From Pseudooceanicola sp. (lineage in GTDB: Bacteria; Pseudomonadota; Alphaproteobacteria; Rhodobacterales; Rhodobacteraceae): DNA of 41,044 nucleotides. Every line of letters starts with the position of its first letter. The first letter of the stretch is position 1. Shown here piece by piece: positions 34,781-41,044 of the stretch. The translations under genes and the position numbers were made by a program. Under the pieces are notes generated by a model. The model was not told the DNA's origin, made no database searches, and saw nothing but the letters and a program-made list of their open reading frames with translations. The stretch covers positions 1-41,044 of the forward strand of contig NZ_JARGNH010000017.1 in the NCBI RefSeq assembly GCF_029213205.1. The letters are read 5' to 3'.

Positions 34781-36286
34781 TTACTGTGTCGCGAACAATC
34801 CCGCATAGCGGTCGCGCAGTTCTTTCTTCTGCACCTTGCCCATCGCGTTGCGTGGCAATTCATCGACCATAAAGATGTGCTTGGGCTGTTTGAACTTGGC
34901 CAGGCAATGCGCCAGCGCCCCGGCGATATCCGCCTCGGTCACCGCGCCATTGGCGACCACCACCGCCACCACGCCTTCGCCGAAATCCGGGTGCGGCAGG
35001 CCGATGACGGCGCTTTCCTCGACCCCTTCGAGGTCGTCGATCGCCTCTTCCACCTCTTTCGGATAGACGTTGTAGCCGCCCGAAATGATCAGGTCCTTGG
35101 CCCGCCCGACGATCGAGACATAGCCATCGGCATCCTGCACCGCCAGGTCGCCGGTGATCAGCCAGCCATCCGGGCGCAGTTCTTCGGCGGTTTTTTCCGG
35201 CATCTGCCAATAGCCCTTGAACACGTTCGGGCCGCGCACTTCGATCACCCCGATATCGCCCGGCGCGACCTCGGCGCCATCGGCCATGATCCGCAGTTCG
35301 ACCCCCGGCAGCGGCAGGCCAACGGTGCCCGCCCGCCGCTCGCCCTCATAGGGGTTCGAGGTGTTCATATTGGTTTCCGTCATGCCATAGCGTTCCAGAA
35401 TCCGATGGCCGGTCGCCGCTTCCCATTGCCGATGGGTTTCGGCCAGCAGCGGCGCCGATCCCGAGATGAACAGCCGCATGTTGCGTGCGGTTTGTGGCGT
35501 CAGCCGGGTGTTTTGCAGCAGCCGGGTATAGAACGTCGGCACCCCCATCATCGCGGTCGCCTCGGGCATCGCATCCAGGATCGCCTCGGGGTCGAAACCG
35601 GGCATGAAGATCACCGCCGCTCCTGCCAGCAGCGCCGTATTGGTGGCCACGAACAACCCATGGCTGTGAAAGATCGGCAGCGCGTGGATCAGCACATCCG
35701 CATCGGTAAAGTGCCAGAAATCGCGCAGGGTTTCGGCATTCGACAGCAGGTTGGCATGGGTCAGCATCGCACCCTTCGAGCGGCCGGTGGTGCCCGAGGT
35801 GTAAAGGATCGCCGCCAGATCGTCCGGGCCGCGCCTGGCCGTGGTAAAGGACCCGGCTGTCGCCGCCGCCTGCATCAAGCTGCCGCTGCCGTCGCTGGCC
35901 AGGTCAAAGACATGGGCGCCGGGGGCCAGCGGTGCAATCGCATCGCGCTTCGCCGGGTCACAGACCACCACGCTAGGGGTCGCATCGCCAAGGAAATAGG
36001 CCAGCTCGGACACCGTATAGGCGGTGTTCAGTGGCAGGAACACGCCGCCAGCCAGAACCGTCCCGAGATAAAGCTGCACCGCCTCCAGCGACTTTTCCAC
36101 CTGGACCGCAACCCGGTCGCCATCGTTCAGCCCGGCTTCGAGCAGCGCCGCGGCAATCCGCTCGGCGCCGTCAAAGAGGTCGGCGCGGCTGGTGTCGGGC
36201 AGGCCCGCGCGGCGGGCGAACACCCGGTCGGGGGCTTGTTGCGCCTGATGCGCCAGGCTGGTCAGCAGGTGGTTTTCTTCATACAT
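34781..36286 (-). CDS. matB: malonyl-CoA synthetase
   Basis: ATP-dependent ligase that makes malonyl-CoA from malonate and CoA through an acyl-AMP intermediate. AMP-binding motifs are ILYTSGTTGRSKGAML (~160-175), ERYGMTETNMNTSNPYEG (~300-317), GYWQMPEKTAEELRPDGWLITGDL, the hinge GRAKDLIISGGYNVYPKEVE and the C-terminal catalytic Lys in RNAMGKVQKKELRDRY. The segments DRVAVQVEKSLEA and LPLNTAYTVSELAYF match the malonate-specific MatB group of Rhizobium. The 501-aa length is standard. No matA (decarboxylase) or matC (transporter) is adjacent. The divergent DMT transporter is unlikely to be the malonate carrier. Confidence 0.9.
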   Translation of the reverse strand: MYEENHLLTSLAHQAQQAPDRVFARRAGLPDTSRADLFDGAERIAAALLEAGLNDGDRVAVQVEKSLEAVQLYLGTVLAGGVFLPLNTAYTVSELAYFLGDATPSVVVCDPAKRDAIAPLAPGAHVFDLASDGSGSLMQAAATAGSFTTARRGPDDLAAILYTSGTTGRSKGAMLTHANLLSNAETLRDFWHFTDADVLIHALPIFHSHGLFVATNTALLAGAAVIFMPGFDPEAILDAMPEATAMMGVPTFYTRLLQNTRLTPQTARNMRLFISGSAPLLAETHRQWEAATGHRILERYGMTETNMNTSNPYEGERRAGTVGLPLPGVELRIMADGAEVAPGDIGVIEVRGPNVFKGYWQMPEKTAEELRPDGWLITGDLAVQDADGYVSIVGRAKDLIISGGYNVYPKEVEEAIDDLEGVEESAVIGLPHPDFGEGVVAVVVANGAVTEADIAGALAHCLAKFKQPKHIFMVDELPRNAMGKVQKKELRDRYAGLFATQ

Positions 36287-36418
36287 GGCGGCCCTCTAGA
36301 AATTAGTATGCCCTATATGAAGCCGGATCAGTCAATTGCAAGGCCATCAATGCGATTGACCTTGTCCGATGAAGCCGACAAAAACGGAAGGAACAATCAA
36401 GCCCAACAAGGCCAAGCT

Positions 36419-37333
36419 ATGTCACCGCTTCGCGGAATCGTTCTTAAACTCGGGGCGGTGATGTGTTTCATCACCATGTTCGCCCTGATCAAAGCCTCAC
36501 ACGTTCCAGCGGGCGAGGCGGTGTTCTTTCGCTCCTTCTTTGCGATGCCGGTGATCATTTTCTGGCTGGCGATGCGCGGCGATCTGCGCAGCGGCTTCAA
36601 GGTGAAATCGGTGCCCGCCCATGTCCTGCGCGGCATCCTCGGCTCTCTGGCGATGGGGTCGACCTTTGGTGCGGTGCTGCTGTTGCCGCTGCCCGAGGTG
36701 ACGGCGCTGGGCTATGCGCAGCCGCTGCTGGTGGTGGTCTTTGCCTTCATGTTCCTCCATGAAAAGGTCGGGGGCTATCGCTTTGGCGCGGTGATCTTCG
36801 GCCTGATCGGGGTCATGGTGGTGATGCAGCCCCGGTTGACGATAGCCGATAGTGATGCGGTGCAAACCGGCGCAATGCTTGGGGTGGTTCTGGCGCTGCT
36901 TGGGGCGCTCTGCGGGGCGCTGTCGCAGATCCATATCCGCAACATGGTGCAGGTCGAACAGACCTCGGCGATCGTGTTTTTCTTTTCGCTCACCTCTTCG
37001 GCGATCGCGCTGATCTCGCTGCCCTTCGGCTGGGTGCTGCCGAGTGGCTGGGAGTGGGTTGTTCTGATTTCCTGCGGTCTGGTCGGCGGTATTGGACAGA
37101 TCCTGCTGACCTCGGCCTACCGCTTTGCCGATGCCTCGCTGGTGGCGCCGTTCGACTATGCCTCGATGATCTTTGCGGTGCTGATAGGCTATTTCCTGTT
37201 CAGCGAGGTGCCGACGGTGCAAACGCTGCTCGGCGCGACGCTGGTCATCTCTGCAGGGGTGGCGATCATCCTGCGCGAACGGTATCTCGGACTGCAACGG
37301 GGCCGGGCCCAGGAGGCCAAAACGCCGCTCTGA
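36419..37333 (+). CDS. DMT-superfamily transporter with EamA domains
   Basis: About ten membrane helices in two EamA repeats over 304 residues. The first runs from IVLKLGAVMCFITMFALIKASH with the FFRSFFAMPVI segment. The second contains ALCGALSQIHIRNMV and QILLTSAYRFADASLVAPFDYASMIFAVLIGYFLFSE, a typical family ending. The start at 36419 (MSPLRGIV) is preferred. An ATG at 36308 would add a polar tail of 37 residues without conservation. The family exports or imports metabolites such as amino acids or S-adenosylmethionine. The substrate here is unknown. It is divergent from matB. Confidence 0.82.
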   Translation: MSPLRGIVLKLGAVMCFITMFALIKASHVPAGEAVFFRSFFAMPVIIFWLAMRGDLRSGFKVKSVPAHVLRGILGSLAMGSTFGAVLLLPLPEVTALGYAQPLLVVVFAFMFLHEKVGGYRFGAVIFGLIGVMVVMQPRLTIADSDAVQTGAMLGVVLALLGALCGALSQIHIRNMVQVEQTSAIVFFFSLTSSAIALISLPFGWVLPSGWEWVVLISCGLVGGIGQILLTSAYRFADASLVAPFDYASMIFAVLIGYFLFSEVPTVQTLLGATLVISAGVAIILRERYLGLQRGRAQEAKTPL

Positions 37334-37357
37334 AGGGCAATCGGCTGATCAGTGGTG

Positions 37358-38584
37358 TCAGGCGGGCAGTGGTGTTTTCGGCGTCAGCGACAGGGCAACG
37401 ATGATCTGCACGATCCCGGCGAACAGGCCCAGGCTGATCCCGAATTTCAGCGCCAGATCGTAATTTCCGAACAGATCGAACACCAGGCCACCGCCGAGCG
37501 CGCCTAGGAAGCTGCCGATCTGGTGCCAGGAAAACGTCACACCCTGCAGCATCGCCTGCCAGCGCAGCCCGAACCGGTCAATCACGGACCCCGCCACCAA
37601 TGGCCCAACCCCGAGCCAGAAAAAGCCCATACCAGCGGCAAAGATCACGGTGTTTTCCGGGGTCGGCCAACGCAGGAAGTACCAGGCCATCAACAGCGAC
37701 CGGGAAAGATAGATAATGCCCAGCAGGACCTGCTTGTTCCAGCGTCCGCCGGCCCAGCCAAAGAACAGACTGCCCAGCACGTTCATCCCGCCGATGATTC
37801 CCAAGACATTGGCGGCGAGCATCGGATCCTGGCCGCAGAGCTTTAGATAGCTGGGCAGATGGGTGAGCAGAAAGATCAACTGCATGCCGCAGACGAAGTA
37901 GGTGGTGGTCATCACCAGGAACGGCAGATCGGTCAGCGCCATCCGCAGCGCGTCCTTGAGGGTCTTGTCATCGGCTGAATCCGGCATTGCTGGCGGCGGT
38001 GGCAGCTTGTCGACCCGCCCGGCGGTCCAGGCTGCCGGCAGGATCAGCAGCGCCATCAGGCAGAACACCGCCAGCGCCCAGCGCCAGTCTGCGGCCTGCA
38101 TCACCATTTGCCCCAGCGGCGCCGCGATCAGCGCGCCCAGCGACCCAACCGCCGACACCATGCCCAGCACCATCGAGCGGATCGAGGTTGGAACCGTCCG
38201 CGCCGCAACCGCCATCGACAGCGCCGTCGAGGAACAGGCCATGCCCAGCCCGATCAGAATTCCGGCGCCCAGCCCCACCGACCAGAATTCCTGTGCCAGC
38301 ATCAGGCAGATCAACCCGGCCAGATAGGCGATTCCGCCCGCGACCATGATCGGCCGATAGCCAAATCGCGGGGTCAGTGATCCGACCAGCGGTTGAAAAA
38401 TGCCCCAGCACAGATTTTGCATCGCGACGGCAAGGGTGAATTGGGTGACCGTCACTGCGATGTCGCTGGTGATCGCGGGCATGAACAACCCCAGGCTCTG
38501 CCGCAGTCCCATGGTCAGGCTCAGCATTACCGAGGCACCGATCAGGATGGGCAGTACCGCGCGGATTTCGGGCTTGATGGCCAT
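37358..38584 (-). CDS. MFS transporter (408 aa)
   Basis: Twelve hydrophobic segments of a major facilitator. The N-terminal half has MGLRQSLGLFMPAIT, FGYRPIMVAGG (the loop 2-3 motif) and LIGLGMACSSTALSMAVAAR. The central loop carries KLPPPPAMPDSADDKTL, and the C-terminal half has GGMNVLGSLFFGWAGGRW and FSWHQIGSFLGALGGGLVFD. It resembles the monocarboxylate/oxalate-type antiporter groups, but the substrate is not readable. ATG 38584 has AGGA upstream, and the GTG one codon earlier is not needed. It is convergent with the DMT gene, 24 bases between stops. Confidence 0.85.
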   Translation of the reverse strand: MAIKPEIRAVLPILIGASVMLSLTMGLRQSLGLFMPAITSDIAVTVTQFTLAVAMQNLCWGIFQPLVGSLTPRFGYRPIMVAGGIAYLAGLICLMLAQEFWSVGLGAGILIGLGMACSSTALSMAVAARTVPTSIRSMVLGMVSAVGSLGALIAAPLGQMVMQAADWRWALAVFCLMALLILPAAWTAGRVDKLPPPPAMPDSADDKTLKDALRMALTDLPFLVMTTTYFVCGMQLIFLLTHLPSYLKLCGQDPMLAANVLGIIGGMNVLGSLFFGWAGGRWNKQVLLGIIYLSRSLLMAWYFLRWPTPENTVIFAAGMGFFWLGVGPLVAGSVIDRFGLRWQAMLQGVTFSWHQIGSFLGALGGGLVFDLFGNYDLALKFGISLGLFAGIVQIIVALSLTPKTPLPA

Positions 38585-38714
38585 CACGGGATCCTGTTCG
38601 ATACTCGCGGCCCTCCGGCCGACCGGCGCACACTAACCAACCGGCCGGCGAGTGCAATCAAAAAATAGACCGTTCGGTCCAATCGAAAATGGGATTTCAG
38701 GCGCGAGGTGCGAT

Positions 38715-39428
38715 TTAATCCGGGGCCAGCATATAGCCCGCGCCGCGCACCGTTTGCAGATAGCGCGGCTGTTTCGGATCGTCCTCGATCTTGCGGCGCA
38801 ACCGGGTGATCTGCACATCGACGGCGCGCTCCTGCGCCTTGCCGCCATCCCGGCCCGAGGCACGGCCCAGATCCTCGACCAGCCGTAAGCGTGACAGCGC
38901 CTCGCCGGGATGGGCGGCAAAGATCCGCATCAGCTGGTTCTCGGTCGATGTCAGCCGCACCAGATCGCCGCCGCGCCACATCTCGCCCTTGTCGACATCA
39001 TAGCGGATCGGCCCCAGATGCAGCGCCTTGGGCGTGGCGCGGTCAGCCGTTGCCTCGGGCACCCGGCGCAGGATCGCGTTGATCCTGAGCAGCAGCTCGC
39101 GCGGCTCGAACGGTTTGGTCACATAATCATCGGCGCCGGCCTCGAGCCCGTTGATCCGGTCGCGGGCCTCGCCCTTGGCGGTCAACAGCAGGATCGGCGT
39201 GGCGATGGAATCGCGCAATTGCCGGGTCAGGGTGATGCCATCGACGCCTGGCATCATCACGTCGAGCACGATCAGATCGAATTCCAGACCCGACAACAGC
39301 CGCCTGGCATGGTCGGCATCCCGCCCGGTGGTGACCAGAAAGCCGTTGCGCACCAGGAATTTGGCCAGCAGATCGCGAATGCGTTCATCGTCATCGACCA
39401 CCAACAGGTGCGGATTTGGATCGCTCAT
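38715..39428 (-). CDS. petR: OmpR-family response regulator (PetR-like)
   Basis: Two-domain DNA-binding regulator of 237 residues. Receiver: acidic pair D12-D13 (LLVVDDDERIRDL), phosphoacceptor D56 (LIVLDVMMPGVDG), T83 and K105 (DDYVTKPFEPREL). The effector is an OmpR winged helix (~135-235, with TSTENQLMRIFAAHPGEALSR and AVDVQITRLRRKIEDDP). The order petP-petR with an overlap is as described for Rhodobacter capsulatus, where petR precedes the cytochrome bc1 genes. Here petABC is not adjacent, so the name is by type and gene order. No histidine kinase is encoded next to it. Confidence 0.88.
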   Translation of the reverse strand: MSDPNPHLLVVDDDERIRDLLAKFLVRNGFLVTTGRDADHARRLLSGLEFDLIVLDVMMPGVDGITLTRQLRDSIATPILLLTAKGEARDRINGLEAGADDYVTKPFEPRELLLRINAILRRVPEATADRATPKALHLGPIRYDVDKGEMWRGGDLVRLTSTENQLMRIFAAHPGEALSRLRLVEDLGRASGRDGGKAQERAVDVQITRLRRKIEDDPKQPRYLQTVRGAGYMLAPD

Positions 39429-39949
39429 GTGCCGCCATCGCGGAGCGAGGCATGGGCCGCGCGCATGCCGGTATCCATCATCGCCTCAAGCACCATGCGG
39501 AACCCTGCCACTGCCTCGGGCCCGGCCTGGCGATAGGCGGCGCGCATCTGGCGGCGCTGCGCCTCAGAGAGCCGTGCTTCAAGCGCCGCACCGGCCTCGG
39601 TCAGATAGAGATGACGTTCACGTTTGTCCGCGGTCCCGACCCGGCTGTCGACCAGACCATCCTCGATCAGCGAACGCAGGACCCGGTTCAGCGATTGCTT
39701 GGTGATGCCCAGAATATCCAGCAGCCGCTTGACCTTCATCCCCTGACCCCGGGCGATGAAATGCAGCGCCCGGTGATGGGCGCGGCCATAATCGAGCCCC
39801 TCAAGGATCGCATCCGGCGCCGAGGTAAAGCCGCGATAGGCAAAGAACATCGCCTCGATCCCCTGGCGCAATTGCTCATCCGTCAGGAACAGCAGGGCGT
39901 CTCCGCTGCTGACCTCGCCGATGCTTATGCCGTGCCTGTTGATGCTCAT
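39425..39949 (-). CDS. petP: MarR-family regulator (PetP-like)
   Basis: MarR winged-helix regulator of 174 residues. The DNA-binding core is ALHFIARGQGMKVKRLLDIL, then GITKQSLNRVLRSLIEDGLVDS and the wing DKRERHLYLTEAG (~60-130), with dimerisation helices at both ends. The stop overlaps the petR start by ATGA, so the two regulators are co-translated, the arrangement that defines petP-petR in Rhodobacter. The ligand is unknown. An inverted repeat at 39953-39983 lies right at its start and overlaps the -35 region of the divergent ilvE gene, so it may repress both itself and ilvE. No strong ribosome binding site is seen. Confidence 0.85.
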   Translation of the reverse strand: MSINRHGISIGEVSSGDALLFLTDEQLRQGIEAMFFAYRGFTSAPDAILEGLDYGRAHHRALHFIARGQGMKVKRLLDILGITKQSLNRVLRSLIEDGLVDSRVGTADKRERHLYLTEAGAALEARLSEAQRRQMRAAYRQAGPEAVAGFRMVLEAMMDTGMRAAHASLRDGGT

Positions 39950-39952
39950 CCC

Positions 39953-39983
39953 AATGTCATCTTAAGTCAGCCTTGTTGACATT
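39953..39983. promoter_or_regulatory. inverted repeat in the petP-ilvE intergenic region, possible operator
   Basis: AATGTCA (39953-39959) and TGACATT (39977-39983) are perfect 7-bp arms around 17 bases, with an inner GTCA/TGAC pair (about 39966-39980). TTGACA at 39976-39981 fits a -35 box for ilvE, so a bound protein would block that promoter. Spacing and size suit a MarR-type dimer site, with PetP itself the obvious candidate. Confidence 0.5.
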
Positions 39984-40101
39984 CCAAGGGTCATTTGTTA
40001 GCGAGTCGCATCTTCAGCGCAATAATATGTCCATATCGGCCATAATCGGCGCAATAAATGAAAATCTAGCCCGGCATGGGCGCGTTGAAAGGACCAAGGC
40101 G

Positions 40102-40971
40102 ATGGACGGCGCATATGATGACCGCGACGGCAAAATCTGGATGGACGGCAAGCTGATCGACTGGCGCGATGCCAATGTCCACCTGCTGACCCATGCGTTG
40201 CATTATGCTTCTTCGGTGTTCGAGGGCGAACGCTGCTACAACGGCAAGATCTTTGAAGGGGTGAAACATTCCGAACGCCTGCGCCGCTCGGCACAATTGC
40301 TGGATTTCGAAATCCCCTACACGGTCGAAGAGATCGAGGCCGCAAAATACGCGATGCTGGCCGCCAATGGCTGGACCGATGCCTATGTCCGCGCGGTCGC
40401 CTGGCGCGGCGCCGGCCCGGACATGGGTGTCTCGGCGGCACGCAACCCGGTGCGGCTGGCCATCGCCGGTTGGGAATGGGGCAATTATTACGGCGATGCC
40501 AAATTCAAGGGCGCCAAGCTCGACATCAGCAAATGGAAACGGCCCAGCCCGGAAACCATCCCGGTGCATGCCAAGGCCGCCGGTCTCTATATGATCTGCA
40601 CCATGTCCAAACACGCCGCCGAGGCCAAGGGCTGTTCGGATTCGCTGTTCATGGATTACCGCGGCTATGTGGCCGAGGCGACCGGGGCGAACATCTTTTT
40701 CGTGAAGAATGGCGAAGTGCACACGCCGAAACCGGATTGTTTTCTTAACGGTATCACCCGCCAGACGGTGATCGGCATGCTGGATGCCAAACAGATCAAG
40801 GTCCACGAACGCCATATCATGCCCGAAGAGCTGGCAAGCTTTGAGCAATGCTGGCTGACCGGCACCGCCGCCGAGGTCACCCCGGTCGGGCAGATCGGCG
40901 AGTTCAACTTTGAGGTCGGCGCACTGGCGCGGGATATCGCCGAGAGCTACGAGAAGCTGGTGCGCAGCTGA
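40102..40971 (+). CDS. ilvE: branched-chain amino acid aminotransferase
   Basis: PLP enzyme (fold type IV) that interconverts branched-chain amino acids and their 2-oxo acids. The Schiff-base Lys158 is in IPVHAKAAGLY. Other features are LTHALHYASSVFEGERCY, HSERLRRSA, DYRGYVAEATGANIFFV and LTGTAAEVTPVGQI. The 289-aa length is normal. ATG 40102 has GAAAGGA about 8 bases upstream. A frame from 39973 adds an unconserved tail and would cover the promoter region. It is divergent from petP, with the inverted repeat 39953-39983 between them. Confidence 0.93.
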   Translation: MDGAYDDRDGKIWMDGKLIDWRDANVHLLTHALHYASSVFEGERCYNGKIFEGVKHSERLRRSAQLLDFEIPYTVEEIEAAKYAMLAANGWTDAYVRAVAWRGAGPDMGVSAARNPVRLAIAGWEWGNYYGDAKFKGAKLDISKWKRPSPETIPVHAKAAGLYMICTMSKHAAEAKGCSDSLFMDYRGYVAEATGANIFFVKNGEVHTPKPDCFLNGITRQTVIGMLDAKQIKVHERHIMPEELASFEQCWLTGTAAEVTPVGQIGEFNFEVGALARDIAESYEKLVRS

Positions 40972-40984
40972 TCCCGATTGGATT

Positions 40985-41005
40985 GCGCCGTCCCGGGGAC
41001 GGCGC
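40985..41005. terminator. GC-rich hairpin after ilvE
   Basis: GCGCCGTCCC (40985-40994) and GGGACGGCGC (40996-41005) form a 10-bp stem with a single-base loop centre, 13 bases after the ilvE stop. No U-tract follows, because the sequence soon becomes a poly-G run. It would act as a terminator-like fold for ilvE. Confidence 0.5.
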
Positions 41006-41016
41006 CAAGGAGTCGC

Positions 41017-41044
41017 GGGGGGGGGGGGGGGGGGGGGGGGGGGG
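41017..41044 (+). other. 28-base poly-G run at the window end (likely artefact)
   Basis: The last 28 bases are all G. Natural homopolymers of this length are not expected here. Two-colour sequencing gives poly-G where signal is lost, and assemblies can keep it at contig ends. It probably marks the contig boundary rather than real DNA. Confidence 0.85.

Noticed and set aside
34877-36418. Plus-strand frame reading into the DMT transporter
   Set aside because: The first ~500 codons are antisense to matB. Only the part from about 36419 has membrane-protein character.
1-41044. CRISPR arrays, rRNA operons and riboswitches
   Set aside because: No regularly spaced direct repeats of CRISPR type, no rRNA sequence and no recognisable riboswitch fold were seen. 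In particular, no molybdenum-cofactor element was seen ahead of modB.

Overview
The window reads as chromosomal DNA of an alphaproteobacterium of the order Rhodobacterales (Roseobacter/Paracoccaceae type). The evidence is high GC coding density, the adjacent mutM-ubiE-ubiB block, an overlapping petP-petR pair (MarR regulator plus OmpR regulator, a pairing described in Rhodobacter), a YHYH-domain gene, a Hint-domain protein and GC-rich intergenic repeats typical of roseobacters. It ends in a run of 28 G, so the right edge is probably a contig end rather than true sequence.

Layout. (1) 1-4374 is one end of a decayed integrated element. It holds a small secreted-peptide gene, a 5' fragment of a tyrosine recombinase, an internally deleted type IV coupling-protein gene, three small unknown genes and an intact large serine recombinase whose reading frame runs into tRNA-Ser(UGA) (4375-4464, minus). 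The other end of the element lies outside the window. (2) 4707-11622 is a rightward housekeeping run: SPOR lipoprotein, D,D-carboxypeptidase, tmk, holB, TatD-family nuclease, a PhnP-like metallo-beta-lactamase-fold hydrolase and an AEC transporter. (3) 11642-14232 (minus) holds a tyrosine phosphatase and modB-modC, with no modA. A broken IS630-type transposase lies where modA would be expected. (4) 14872-20905 holds an SDR, an alpha/beta hydrolase, a crotonase, mutM, ubiE and ubiB. (5) 20902-26749 holds a phosphotransferase, an amidohydrolase with a carboxymuconolactone-decarboxylase-like partner, an L-asparaginase, an IalB-like protein, an unknown secreted protein and a DUF1304 membrane protein. 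(6) 26810-30540 holds rlmN, then an AT-richer two-gene island, then msrB-msrA. (7) 30693-40971 holds an outer-membrane barrel, a Hint protein, a truncated YHYH gene, matB, a DMT and an MFS transporter, petR-petP and ilvE.

The most interesting part is the island at about 28045-29450. Two genes on the minus strand overlap by ATGA: a soluble protein of 276 residues followed by a 151-residue protein with four predicted membrane helices and a basic loop between helices 2 and 3. Gene order, sizes and membrane topology match phage lambda RexA (about 279 aa) and RexB (about 144 aa). The pair also sits where a roseobacter intergenic repeat appears to be split, with its 5' half after rlmN and its 3' half before msrB. 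I propose it as a candidate RexAB-like, possibly anti-phage, module. This rests on layout and topology, not on a database match.

The rest is mainly ordinary metabolism: peptidoglycan remodelling, dTMP and replication functions, ubiquinone synthesis, molybdate uptake (probably incomplete), repair of oxidised methionine and branched-chain amino-acid transamination. Signs of past rearrangement are the IS remnant, the 5'-truncated YHYH gene, the tandem repeat at 16686-16746 and the ICE debris at the left edge.
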